From positions 434,001 through 498,000 of the forward strand of contig NZ_FQXG01000002.1 in NCBI RefSeq assembly GCF_900129905.1: a stretch of DNA of 64,000 nucleotides, in the 5' to 3' direction. The stretch is from Ferrimonas marina. GTDB taxonomy: Bacteria > Pseudomonadota > Gammaproteobacteria > Enterobacterales > Shewanellaceae. Shown piece after piece: positions 36,718 to 45,285 of the stretch (its first letter is position 1; each line of letters opens with the position of its first letter). The translations under genes were made by a program, and so were the position numbers. Under the pieces are notes generated by a model. It did not search any database. It saw only the letters and a program-made list of their open reading frames with translations, and was not told where the DNA came from.

Positions 36718-38108
36718 CAGATGTTCCCCCGGTGCTTGTTGAACCATTTTTCAAAGGAGCCGGTCTCCGGCGCCAGCGGCAGTTCCCGGTGTTCGGTCCA
36801 GGCACCGCCAAAGGGCTTCATCACCGAGCCCGGCAGGATCCGCAGGGCACCGCGGGCCATGCCCATGGAGCTGTTCAGACAACCTTCGCTGCCCATGAAC
36901 TTGCCCACCAGCGGCATGTAGCGGCCCTTGCCATAGGGCAACTTGCCCTGCTTCGCATGGATCTTGCGCCAGTGATGGATGATCTGATCCAGCGGCACCT
37001 TGGTGGGGCACACCTTGGTGCAGGAGCCACACAGGGTGCAGGCCCAGGCCAGGGAGTTGGTTTCGTCGTCACCGGCGGACACGGCGATGCCGATGGGACC
37101 GGGGATCAGCGCGTTGTAGCTGTAGCCACTGGAGCGGCGGTACACCGGACAGGTGTTGAGACAGCCACCACAGCGGATGCACTTGTAGGCTTCCGCCAAC
37201 AGCGGATCCTTGAACAGCTCGGTACGGCCGTTATCCACCATCACCACGTGCATCTCGCCGCCCTGTTTCGGGCCCTTGTAGATGCTGTTGTAGGTGGTGC
37301 TGGGCTGACCGGTGGCGTTACGCGCCAGGGTCCGGGTCAGCACGCCGACCGCATCCAGGTTGGGGACGATCTTATCGATGCCCATGCAGTGGATCTGCAG
37401 CTTGGGCAGGTTGGCGCCCATGTCGGCGTTGCCTTCGTTGGTGCACACCACCACCGAGCCTTCGCTGGCCACCGCCATGTTCACCCCGGTCAGGGCCGCG
37501 TCGGCGCTGAGGAAGTGATCGCGCAGGTGGTAACGAGCCTGCTTGGTCAGGTAGGTGGGGCAGGAGGCGCCCTTCTCGGAGCCGATCTTCTCGTGGAACA
37601 GCTCACCCACTTCCTCTTTCTTGAGGTGGATGGCGGGCACCACGATGTGGCTCGGCGGCTCCTGACGCAGCTGAATGATGCGCTCACCCAGGTCGGTGTC
37701 GATCACCTCGATCCCCTGCTTTTCCAGGTAGGGGTTAAGGTGACACTCCTCGGTCAGCATGGATTTGGACTTCACCAGCTTCTTAACCTGGTGCTTCTGC
37801 AGCAGGCCCAGCACGATCTCGTTGTGCTCCTTGGCATCCTTGGCCCAGTGCACCACGATGCCGTTCTTCTCACAGTTGGCTTCGAACTCTTCCAGGTACT
37901 TACCCAGGTTGGCCAGGGTGTGGTGCTTGATCTCGGAGCCGAGCTGCTTCACCCGCTCCCACTCGTCGCCGCCAATGCTGTCTGCAGCCTGGTCACGCTT
38001 GTGGCGCAGGTTCCACAACGCCTTGTCGTGCCAGTTCACCCGGTCTTCATCGCGGTTGAATTTGGCCGCCGCGCTGGCGTGGGTTTCCAGTTCTCCTAAC
38101 AGTGCCAT
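36717..38108 (-). CDS. lldF: L-lactate dehydrogenase iron-sulfur protein LldF (LutB)
   Basis: The 463-residue protein has an LUD domain (about 70-290, HIVVPAIHLKKEEVGELFHEKIG) and a ferredoxin-like part with CIRCGGCLNTCPVY and CTLCGSCTKVCPTK, eight cysteines for two [4Fe-4S] clusters, as in LutB/LldF. It should pass electrons from lactate oxidation to the quinone pool together with LldE and LldG. GGAGAG lies before the ATG, 12 bases beyond the lldE stop. Confidence 0.95.
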   Translation of the reverse strand: MALLGELETHASAAAKFNRDEDRVNWHDKALWNLRHKRDQAADSIGGDEWERVKQLGSEIKHHTLANLGKYLEEFEANCEKNGIVVHWAKDAKEHNEIVLGLLQKHQVKKLVKSKSMLTEECHLNPYLEKQGIEVIDTDLGERIIQLRQEPPSHIVVPAIHLKKEEVGELFHEKIGSEKGASCPTYLTKQARYHLRDHFLSADAALTGVNMAVASEGSVVVCTNEGNADMGANLPKLQIHCMGIDKIVPNLDAVGVLTRTLARNATGQPSTTYNSIYKGPKQGGEMHVVMVDNGRTELFKDPLLAEAYKCIRCGGCLNTCPVYRRSSGYSYNALIPGPIGIAVSAGDDETNSLAWACTLCGSCTKVCPTKVPLDQIIHHWRKIHAKQGKLPYGKGRYMPLVGKFMGSEGCLNSSMGMARGALRILPGSVMKPFGGAWTEHRELPLAPETGSFEKWFNKHRGNI

Positions 38109-38120
38109 CGGTGTCTCTCC

Positions 38121-38864
38121 TTACAGCGCCATGTTGATCACTTCAGCAATGTGCAGGGTTTTCACCGGGTATTGCTGACGACGAATCACACCATCCAGGT
38201 GCATCATGCAGGAGGGATCAAAGCCCACCACGTAGTCGGCCCCGGTATCGGCGTGGGCCTGGGCCTTGTCTTTGCCCATCTTGCCGGACACGGCGCCCTC
38301 ATCCAGGGCGAAGGTGCCGCCGAAACCGCAGCACTCATCACGGCGCGCCGGGTAGGTGATCTCAATGCCTTCGATGTGGGACAGCAGCGCCTCGACCTTG
38401 TTGTAGCTGTAGCCTTTGGTCTCTGAGGGGGTCGCCAGATCCAGCATGCGGATACCGTGACAGGACATCTGCAGGCTCACCTTGTGGGGGAACGGCTTGT
38501 TGAAGCGCTCCAGCCCCTCGACGTCATGGAGGAACTCGGTGAGCTCTTTGAGCTTGCCGATCACCGCCTGGGCTTCCGGGCTGTCGTCAAACTCATGGAA
38601 ATTCTCTTTGGCCGCCACCAGGCAGGAAGCGGCGGGGCAGACGATGTAATCGCAATCGACCCCTTTAAAGGCATTGAGCAGCTTCAGGGTGGTTTTTTTG
38701 GCGTCTTCGAAGCAACCGGAGTTGGTCATGGGCTGACCACAACAGGTCTGGCCCTTAGGCAGCACTACCCGGTGACCCAGTTTCTCCAGCAACTCCACCG
38801 TGGCGATCCCCACATGGGGAACCATGTGGTTGACCAGACACGGTATGAAAAGCGCAACTTTCAT
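38121..38864 (-). CDS. lldE: L-lactate dehydrogenase Fe-S protein LldE (LutA)
   Basis: The 247-residue protein has two CCG-type cysteine domains (CLVNHMVPHVGIATVELLE with GQTCCGQPMTN, and SCHGIRML with RRDECCGFGG), as in LutA and in heterodisulfide reductase B. I start it at the second ATG (38864, MKVALFIPCLVNH), which is how family members begin and has GAGGG nine bases upstream; the first ATG at 38873 abuts the ribosome site. It leads the lldEFG operon. Confidence 0.94.
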   Translation of the reverse strand: MKVALFIPCLVNHMVPHVGIATVELLEKLGHRVVLPKGQTCCGQPMTNSGCFEDAKKTTLKLLNAFKGVDCDYIVCPAASCLVAAKENFHEFDDSPEAQAVIGKLKELTEFLHDVEGLERFNKPFPHKVSLQMSCHGIRMLDLATPSETKGYSYNKVEALLSHIEGIEITYPARRDECCGFGGTFALDEGAVSGKMGKDKAQAHADTGADYVVGFDPSCMMHLDGVIRRQQYPVKTLHIAEVINMAL

Positions 38865-39057
38865 ATTGTTCATCCCTCTTAGGCGTAGGCCGGCACAGGA
38901 TGAAGAAAGCCACCCAAGCCAACATTGACCGGGATCACGTTCGCTTCCGCCCAGAAATTGTTGTCACAGCGTTAACTTGACTCGGGTTTAGCTGGCCTTA
39001 AAGGGGCAAACCCACAAAAACCAACCAAAACTTAACAGGGGGTTAACCCCAGACTGG

Positions 39058-39072
39058 ATTGGTCTGACCAAG
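39058..39072. promoter_or_regulatory. LldR/PdhR-type operator
   Basis: ATTGGTCTGACCAAG fits the GntR-family ATTGGT-N3-ACCAAT operator (PdhR, LldR) at 14 of 15 positions. It lies about 200 bases upstream of lldE. Confidence 0.6.
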
Positions 39073-39150
39073 AAATTGGGCTCAGATACAACTGGATACG
39101 AAAATTTCACAATATAGTGACATTCAGCAGGGGAGAGATTCGGCCGGATC

Positions 39151-39166
39151 CGTGACCAAGGTCACA
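39151..39166. promoter_or_regulatory. CRP site
   Basis: CGTGACCAAGGTCACA has GTGA-N6-TCAC with perfect symmetry. It lies between lldE and the SmpA-like lipoprotein gene, so it may serve either. The rest of the 513-base region (38865-39377) holds no gene; an inverted repeat AACAATA-N8-TATTGTT lies at 39260-39281. Confidence 0.6.
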
Positions 39167-39377
39167 ATAGGGCAAAATCCAAAAAGAAAATTCTCCCAAA
39201 GAAAGCAAAAGCCGGAGGCCGCGCAGGGACAAAATGTCTAGGCCAGAATGCCAATGAATAACAATACCTATCACTATTGTTTCGTTTCTGTCGGTTTGGC
39301 CTTGCCTGGCTGAGGCATTTGCCGCAGGCTGAGATCGAGCAGTTTCACAACCCAGAGACTCAAAGGAAGGATTCGCT

Positions 39378-39728
39378 ATGAAGATCGGGATGATCGCATT
39401 GCTGCTGTCACTGCTGGCTGGCTGTGCCCAGTTCAACAACAACCGGGGTGTGGAAGTGGGCTGGCAAGAGAACCTGGCCGATACCCTGGTCAAGGGCGAG
39501 AGCCATCGTCGTGATGTGCTGGCTTTGCTGGGTCCGCCGTCGCAGATGGTGGCACTGGGCGACGAGAGCGCCCTGTATTACCTGTTTGAAAAGGAGCGCG
39601 GCAACGCCCTGATCCTGGTGGTCTATAACCGGCTCGACCGCAACACCCGCTACGACCGGGCGGTGTTCTTCTTCGATGAGAACGACCTGCTCACCGACTA
39701 TGCCACCGTGGTGCAGGATGAGAGCTGA
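39378..39728 (+). CDS. SmpA/BamE-like lipoprotein
   Basis: This 116-residue lipoprotein (MKIGMIALLLSLLAGCAQF) holds the SmpA/OmlA-type small fold: VKGESHRRDVLALLGPPSQMV and then strands ending in VVYNRLDRNTRYDRAVFFFDENDLL. In known members (BamE) the fold helps outer-membrane protein assembly; this gene is not BamE by context. AAAGGA lies before the ATG. The end overlaps the next gene, which encodes a second lipoprotein with the same kind of motif, by 11 bases. Confidence 0.85.
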   Translation: MKIGMIALLLSLLAGCAQFNNNRGVEVGWQENLADTLVKGESHRRDVLALLGPPSQMVALGDESALYYLFEKERGNALILVVYNRLDRNTRYDRAVFFFDENDLLTDYATVVQDES

Positions 39729-40350
39729 CCGCGCCGGGCTTCCCCTCCAGGCGGTGACGCCGAGGGTGCGACAGCTGGCCCTGATGTTGCTCGCTCTAAC
39801 GCTGCTTAGCGGCTGCACTCTTAATCGCTACGAAATGGGCCAGGCATTGCCTGACACCCTGGCGACGGAGTCAGCCCAACCGCTGAGCCTCAGCCAGGTA
39901 CTGAGCCAACTGGGGCCGCCACTGCGCCTGGCCAGCACTCAAAGCGGCTACGTCATGGCCTGGGAGCACTGGCGTATTCGCGAAGAGGCGGTAGGCCTTA
40001 GCCTGCGTGGCACCCCGCTGGACTTCCTTAACCTGGACTGGGGCCAGGCCAAGGTCCAGGGCAGCTTCCTGCTGCTGACCTTTGACCGTCAGCACCAACT
40101 CAGTGGCCAAAGCCTGTACCAGTGGGACAACACCGTCGGCGGCGGCCAGGCGGTGCAGCCCTTCTTCAGCTTTGTCCCCGTTGTCGACGTGGACGATCTG
40201 CTCTCCAGCCTGCCCCAGCACCAGTGGGGTGCCATGTCACTGGACCCACTGCCCACCACGCTGAACTACTACCAGCGGGTCGAAAACGGCCAGTTGGAAC
40301 AGCGCGGCACCCCGAAGCGCCAGGGTCAGCGCACCCTGGAGATGCACTGA
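39718..40350 (+). CDS. Second SmpA-like lipoprotein
   Basis: A 210-residue protein with lipobox LLSGCTLNR. Its mature part has SLSQVLSQLGPPLRLAS, the SmpA-type LGPP turn shared with the gene before it, then WGQAKVQGSFLLLTFDRQHQLSG. The chosen ATG at 39718 lies inside the end of the preceding gene and has a weak ribosome site; a GTG at 39766 would give a shorter and more usual signal peptide. Both genes are probably one operon. Function unknown; outer-membrane assembly or stability is a guess from the fold. Confidence 0.8.
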   Translation: MRADRAGLPLQAVTPRVRQLALMLLALTLLSGCTLNRYEMGQALPDTLATESAQPLSLSQVLSQLGPPLRLASTQSGYVMAWEHWRIREEAVGLSLRGTPLDFLNLDWGQAKVQGSFLLLTFDRQHQLSGQSLYQWDNTVGGGQAVQPFFSFVPVVDVDDLLSSLPQHQWGAMSLDPLPTTLNYYQRVENGQLEQRGTPKRQGQRTLEMH

Positions 40351-40353
40351 GTC

Positions 40354-41406
40354 CTATTCCACCGCCAGCGACGGGGTACTCCCCTCCCCTTGCTCAGCCC
40401 ATAGGGTGTCGATCTGCACCTCGGCCAAGTTGGCTTCTGCCCGGTCAAAATAGGCCAGATGAAACAGCGCATCGCCTTCGTTCACCAATGGCAGGGTTTG
40501 CTGACCAATGACGATCCCCTCCCTGGGGGCCAGGATGTCACACTCCCCCTGACCCAGCGGTGCAGCGATACGGGCTAACACCTCGCCCTGGCTGACCCGC
40601 TGTCCAAGCTTGACCTGACTGCGCAGGATGCCGTTTTGCTCTGCCCGAACCCAACTGCTGCTGCGCGCCGTGGCGACCTCAGAGCGCACCCGAGTCGCTC
40701 GCCCCCGCAGCATGCCCAGATGACGCATCACCCGCAGGCACCCTCGCACCGCGGTGTTGATCGCCACCGGCTCAAACCGCAGCGCCTCGCCGCCCTCGTA
40801 GGTGATCACCGGGATCCCCTCTCCTTGCGCCAGGGCCCGCAGTGAGCCGTCCCGGGATTTGGCGTCGAGCATGACCGGCACACCAAAGGCCTCAGCCATA
40901 GCAGCGCTGGCTTCATCGTCCAGGTTGACCCGCAGCTGCGGTAGATTGGTTCGATGCACTGCGCCGGTGTGCAGATCGATGATATGGCTGCTGGTCTGCA
41001 CCACCTGCTGGTAAAACTGGTGGGCCAGACGCGCGGCGATTGAGCCTTGCTCTGAGCCTGGGAAGCAGCGGTTCAGATCCCGTCGGTCCGGCAGGTAGCG
41101 ACTCTTCTGGATGAAGCCGAACACGTTGACTACCGGCACCGCAATCAGGGTGCCGCGCAGTCGCGTCGCGTCTACCTGGGTCATCAGCCGACGAACCGCT
41201 TCGACCCCATTGAGCTCATCGCCATGAATGGCTGCACACACCAGCAACACCGGCCCGGCCAGGCGGCCATTGACCACCTCCACCGGGATACTCAGCGGCG
41301 CATGGGTATACAACTGCGCCACCTCCAGATCGATCAGCTGCCGACTGGCGGGCGCCACGTCGATGCCCGCCAGGGTAAAGGGAGTGTTTCGTTTAACCCT
41401 TGCCAC
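40354..41406 (-). CDS. M14-family (AstE/AspA-like) deacylase
   Basis: This 350-residue protein is of the succinylglutamate desuccinylase/aspartoacylase family of zinc carboxypeptidase relatives. Zinc ligands are in HGDELNG (His61, Glu64) and [14 protein letters not shown] is the substrate-binding arginine region. The second half (from about 255) is a small beta-barrel of the lipoyl-like type seen in many AstE-like proteins. It starts at GTG, overlaps the end of rimK by 14 bases, and is thus the third gene of a rimB-rimK operon. A natural idea is that it trims an acyl or glutamyl product, but the substrate is unknown. Confidence 0.88.
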   Translation of the reverse strand: MARVKRNTPFTLAGIDVAPASRQLIDLEVAQLYTHAPLSIPVEVVNGRLAGPVLLVCAAIHGDELNGVEAVRRLMTQVDATRLRGTLIAVPVVNVFGFIQKSRYLPDRRDLNRCFPGSEQGSIAARLAHQFYQQVVQTSSHIIDLHTGAVHRTNLPQLRVNLDDEASAAMAEAFGVPVMLDAKSRDGSLRALAQGEGIPVITYEGGEALRFEPVAINTAVRGCLRVMRHLGMLRGRATRVRSEVATARSSSWVRAEQNGILRSQVKLGQRVSQGEVLARIAAPLGQGECDILAPREGIVIGQQTLPLVNEGDALFHLAYFDRAEANLAEVQIDTLWAEQGEGSTPSLAVE

Positions 41407-42298
41407 GCGTTTTTGTCCTCTGTGGTTTTGCGTTCTTTTCGATGTACTCGATGATCATCCCCGCCACGTCCTTGCCGGTGGCGCGTTCGATCCCCTCCAG
41501 CCCCGGTGAGGAGTTCACCTCCATCACCAGCGGGCCACGTTCGGATCGCAGCAGATCCACCCCGGCCACCCGCAGGCCCATCGCCTTGGCGGCCTCCACC
41601 GCGGTCTTGCGCTCCTGCGGACTGATCCGCACCAGCGAGGCGCTGCCACCGCGGTGCAGGTTGGAGCGAAACTCCCCCTCGGCACCCTGGCGCTTCATTG
41701 CGGCGATCACCTTGTCGCCGATCACGAAGCAGCGGATGTCAGCCCCGCCCGCCTCCTTGATGAACTCCTGCACCATGATGTTGGCCTTGAGGCCAAGAAA
41801 CGCCTCAATCACGCTCTCCGCCGCCTTGCGGGTCTCCGCCAGCACCACGCCAATGCCCTGGGTGCCCTCCAGCAGCTTGATCACCACCGGGGCGCCCCCA
41901 ACCATGTCCAGCAAATCCTTGATGTCATCAGGCTTGCTGGCAAAGCCAGTGACCGGCATGCCGATCTGGCGGCGAGAGAGCAGCTGCAACGAACGCAGCT
42001 TGTCCCGCGAGCGGGTGATCGCCACCGATTCGTTGACCGGAAACACCCCCATCATCTCGAACTGACGCAGCACGGCGCAGCCGTAGAAGGTCACCGAGGC
42101 GCCAATGCGCGGAATGATGGCATCGAACCCCTCCAGGCTCTCCCCCTGGGTATGAATGGTGGGCTGGTCCGAGTTGATGTTCATGTAGCAGCGCAGCGCG
42201 TCGATCACCACCGCTTCATGACCCCGGGCTTCCGCCGCCTCGATCAGGCGACGGGTGGAGTAAAGCTTGCGGTTACGCGACAGGATCCCGATCTTCAT
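41393..42298 (-). CDS. rimK: Ribosomal protein S6 glutamate ligase
   Basis: RimK adds glutamate residues to the C-terminus of ribosomal protein S6. The 301-residue ATP-grasp protein begins [22 protein letters not shown], as E. coli RimK does, and has [39 protein letters not shown] and [14 protein letters not shown], the ATP and metal sites. AAGGAG precedes the ATG. It lies between the rimB-type gene (3 bases upstream) and an M14 deacylase (overlapping), so all are made together. Confidence 0.95.
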   Translation of the reverse strand: MKIGILSRNRKLYSTRRLIEAAEARGHEAVVIDALRCYMNINSDQPTIHTQGESLEGFDAIIPRIGASVTFYGCAVLRQFEMMGVFPVNESVAITRSRDKLRSLQLLSRRQIGMPVTGFASKPDDIKDLLDMVGGAPVVIKLLEGTQGIGVVLAETRKAAESVIEAFLGLKANIMVQEFIKEAGGADIRCFVIGDKVIAAMKRQGAEGEFRSNLHRGGSASLVRISPQERKTAVEAAKAMGLRVAGVDLLRSERGPLVMEVNSSPGLEGIERATGKDVAGMIIEYIEKNAKPQRTKTRGKG

Positions 42299-42301
42299 CT
42301 T

Positions 42302-42742
42302 TCACTCCTTACCCAGTAGAAACGACGCCTCGGCGTCCACCATCAGATGGCCCTGCATCGCGGTACGGCCAATCAACATACGAAACTTCATGGTGTCGCG
42401 GTTGGTCACGGTCATCTCAATCGGCCAACGCGCACCGCCCATGGTCAGCTCGGTCAGGATCACCGGGCGCTGTTCAGCATGGCCGCCGGAATCGGTCACC
42501 TTGCGGTACTCCACAAGCGGCGCCTCACACACCAACACGGTCTGCTCGTCCCCCTGGTGGGGGTGGACATGCATCCGCAGCCAGGGCTTGTTGTCCCGCT
42601 CGAAGGGCTCGGTTTTAAAGGCGTGCAGACAGGAGGTACGTGCCCCGGTGTCCAGCTTTGCCTTGATGCGTTCGATGCCTAACTCAGGCAGCGCCACCCA
42701 CTCACGCCACCCCACCCGCATACGCTCGGGGGATTGTTGCAT
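42302..42742 (-). CDS. rimB: RimB-type retropepsin-like protein
   Basis: This 146-residue protein has the aspartic-protease-like motif LDTGARTSCLHA at about residues 30-41 (Asp-Thr-Gly) and GRTAMQGHLMVD near the end, the retropepsin fold of the RimB/DUF785 family once called ATP-dependent zinc proteases. In Pseudomonas a RimB acts with RimK in the control of S6 modification. Here it is the first gene of a rimB-rimK-M14 operon. AGAGG precedes the ATG. Confidence 0.88.
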   Translation of the reverse strand: MQQSPERMRVGWREWVALPELGIERIKAKLDTGARTSCLHAFKTEPFERDNKPWLRMHVHPHQGDEQTVLVCEAPLVEYRKVTDSGGHAEQRPVILTELTMGGARWPIEMTVTNRDTMKFRMLIGRTAMQGHLMVDAEASFLLGKE

Positions 42743-42821
42743 TGCTCTGTTCCTCTTAATGACAGGCCAATGATTTGCGCGGGATTATGACAACGCGCAC
42801 AACATTGCGATAACAATAGTT

Positions 42822-42840
42822 TTTTACCCTTTGGGTAAAA
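42822..42840. repeat. Perfect inverted repeat TTTTACCC-TTT-GGGTAAAA
   Basis: A tight 8-base stem with a 3-base loop lies just beyond mgtE and upstream of rimB. It lacks the T-run of an intrinsic terminator on the mgtE strand, so it may be an operator or an inefficient terminator. Confidence 0.45.
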
Positions 42841-42852
42841 GTTTCAGATATC

Positions 42853-44220
42853 TCAGCCGAGCAAAAACCAGGTGCCCAGCCCCAAGAACGAGACAAACCC
42901 CACCACGTCGGTCACCGTGGTCAGGATCACCGAACCGGACAGGGCGGGATCGATCCGCACGCGGTCCAGCCAAACCGGGATCAGCACACCCGCCAGCGCC
43001 GCCACCGAGATATTGATAACGATCGCCAGGGCCATCACCACCCCGGTCATGCCACTGCCAAACCACAAGGTGGCGACCACCCCTATCACCACCGCCCAGG
43101 CCACCCCGTTGATCAACCCCACGCCCAGCTCCTTGCGGATCAGCGGCCAAAGGTTGCCTTGGGTGATCTGACCCATCGCCAATCCGCGGATCACCAGGGT
43201 CAGGGTCTGACTGCCGGCGATACCGCCCATGGAGGCAACGATGGGCATCAGCACCGCCAGTGCCACCACCTGCACCAGGGTGGCCTCGAAACGGCCAATC
43301 ACCCAGGAGGCGAGCAAGGCGGTCATCAGGTTGATGCCCAGCCACACCGCACGACGCTGGGCACTGCGCTTGACCGAGGAGAACAGATCGGTCTCCTCGT
43401 CCAGTCCCACGGTGGCCATCAGGCGGGCCTCGTATTGCTCCCGGGTCAGTTCCAGCGCCAGGTTGAGGCTGATCCGTCCCTGCAGGCGCCCCTCAGGATC
43501 CACCACGGGCAAGGCGGTGAAACCACTGTGCTCTACCGCTTCGGTGGCATCGTTGATACTGCTGTGACTCAGCAAAGGGTTCACCGACTGCCACTCCTGG
43601 CTGTTAAGACGCAGATCGCCCGGGCAGGCAAGCAGTTGGGCCAGCGAAACCGCGCCGCGGTATAGGCCCTGCTTATCCACCAGGTAGGCGTGCTCACTGT
43701 AGTTAAATTGGGTGCGACCCAGTGCCCGGATGGCCTCACTGACCCGGGCATTGGCCGGCACCAGCACCAGGTCATGATTGAGATAACGGCCCAGCTCGTC
43801 CTCGCCATACTGGTTGGCTTGCTCGTACCAGTCGCGCTGACGAGAGGTCATCTGGGTCAGGGCTTCGTCCAACAGGGACTCAGGCAGATCGTCGGCCAGC
43901 TCAACCAGCGACTCCGCATCAACCCCCCGCAACAAGTGCTCCAGCTCGGGCGAAGAGAGCGTACGGAGGATGGCACCCCGGGCCTCCGCCCGCATCGCCA
44001 CCAACACATCCACCTGCTGGGTGCGCTCAACCTGCTGCCAGCGCTCCAGGCGCTGGGCGATCGGCAGGGACTCCAGCAGCAGGGCCAGCTCGCCGGGCTC
44101 GATCTGCTCCTTGGCCTGCTCAAACAGGGCAAACTGGTTGTCTTGCTCGGCCTCGTTCAGCCGCTCCACCAGCTGACTGATCTCCTCCCGTGCCGATTCC
44201 AGCTCCGGTTGTTGTGCCAT
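42853..44220 (-). CDS. mgtE: Magnesium transporter MgtE
   Basis: MgtE is a Mg2+ channel/transporter. The 455-residue chain has the N-terminal MgtE superhelical domain (about 20-130), two CBS domains (about 140-260, HAYLVDKQGLYRGAVSL and GFTALPVVDPEGRLQGR), then five membrane helices with ASMGGIAGSQTLTLVIRGLA and SGSVILTTVTDVVGF, the pore signatures. AAGGAGGCGATCCC precedes the ATG. It is a single gene. I saw no Mg2+ riboswitch upstream. Confidence 0.96.
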   Translation of the reverse strand: MAQQPELESAREEISQLVERLNEAEQDNQFALFEQAKEQIEPGELALLLESLPIAQRLERWQQVERTQQVDVLVAMRAEARGAILRTLSSPELEHLLRGVDAESLVELADDLPESLLDEALTQMTSRQRDWYEQANQYGEDELGRYLNHDLVLVPANARVSEAIRALGRTQFNYSEHAYLVDKQGLYRGAVSLAQLLACPGDLRLNSQEWQSVNPLLSHSSINDATEAVEHSGFTALPVVDPEGRLQGRISLNLALELTREQYEARLMATVGLDEETDLFSSVKRSAQRRAVWLGINLMTALLASWVIGRFEATLVQVVALAVLMPIVASMGGIAGSQTLTLVIRGLAMGQITQGNLWPLIRKELGVGLINGVAWAVVIGVVATLWFGSGMTGVVMALAIVINISVAALAGVLIPVWLDRVRIDPALSGSVILTTVTDVVGFVSFLGLGTWFLLG

Positions 44221-44401
44221 GGGATCGCCTCCTTGCCTGGCCTGTCCGCTCCCGCGCTTGTTTGAAGATAGTCGCCTATCGACAGCAACTTAAAGCAACT
44301 GCCCCAACATCCCCCCGGCCGCCACGACAGCAGGCCGGACTTTATCCTGTGGGCGTACGCGTTCTATTATGGAAATCCATCAGTTCGTTCGAGCCAAATC
44401 C

Positions 44402-45280
44402 ATGGATGTAAAAGTCTTTCGAACCTTTCTGGCCGTCGCCAAACAGCGTCACTTTGGCCGCGCCGCCACCGATCTCTACATCACCCAGGCGGCGGTCAGT
44501 GCCCGCATCAAGCAGCTGGAGGGGTTCTTCGACGCCCCGCTGTTCGTGCGCGACCGCAACGCCATCAAGCTCACCTCCGCCGGCGAGCGGCTGGTGCCCT
44601 ACGCCGAGGTGATGGTCAACACCTTGGAGCAGGCCAAGCTGGCCCTGGCGCTGGAGGGCAACAAGGCGGTTCAGCTCAGCATCGCCGGCACCCCCAACAT
44701 CTGGGATGCCTACCTGCAACAGGGGCTGAGTCGCATCATCGAGGCCCTGCCGGAGTATGGCTTTAATGCCCAGGCCATCGGCCGTGAGCAGATCAACAAC
44801 GCCCTGCTCGACCGTACCCTGGACCTGGGCCTGCTGTTTGACCCGATGAAATCCGACGATCTGGTCAGCCAGGAGGTGGCCACCCTCGACCTGATGCTGG
44901 TGGCCACCGCCCCCAGCACGGTGGCGGATGCCCTGGCCTCAGGCTACATCTACGTCGACTGGGGCACCCGCTTTGCCAGCGAGCACGGTCAGCGCCACCC
45001 GGGCACACCGGCGCCCTTCCTGCGCACCTCCACCGCCCGTATCGCCCTGGATTTGATCCTGGAGAAGGGCGGCGCCGCCTACCTGCCACTTTCACTGGTA
45101 CAACCGCTGCTCGACTCGCGCCAGCTGTTCGCCGTCAGTGACGCCCAGCTGTGGCAGCGCCCGGTCTACCTCAGCTACCGCAAGGGCAGCTCCTCGGTGG
45201 ATGCCATTAGTCGTATCCAAGCGCTGCTGGCCCAGACCGACCCCGCCACCGCCTTCACCCTGCAGCAGCTGGGCGACTGA
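44402..45280 (+). CDS. hdfR: LysR-type regulator, HdfR family
   Basis: This is a LysR regulator of 292 residues from the ATG at 44402. The first 60 residues (MDVKVFRTFLAVAKQRHFGR and VSARIKQLEGFF) resemble E. coli HdfR, which represses flhDC and acts on gltBD. A longer frame from ATG 44369 would add eleven residues of no family match, so the shorter form is preferred although both ribosome sites are weak. It is convergent with an MFS gene six bases away and diverges from mgtE. Its targets here are unknown. Confidence 0.8.
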   Translation: MDVKVFRTFLAVAKQRHFGRAATDLYITQAAVSARIKQLEGFFDAPLFVRDRNAIKLTSAGERLVPYAEVMVNTLEQAKLALALEGNKAVQLSIAGTPNIWDAYLQQGLSRIIEALPEYGFNAQAIGREQINNALLDRTLDLGLLFDPMKSDDLVSQEVATLDLMLVATAPSTVADALASGYIYVDWGTRFASEHGQRHPGTPAPFLRTSTARIALDLILEKGGAAYLPLSLVQPLLDSRQLFAVSDAQLWQRPVYLSYRKGSSSVDAISRIQALLAQTDPATAFTLQQLGD

Positions 45281-45285
45281 CGGCG

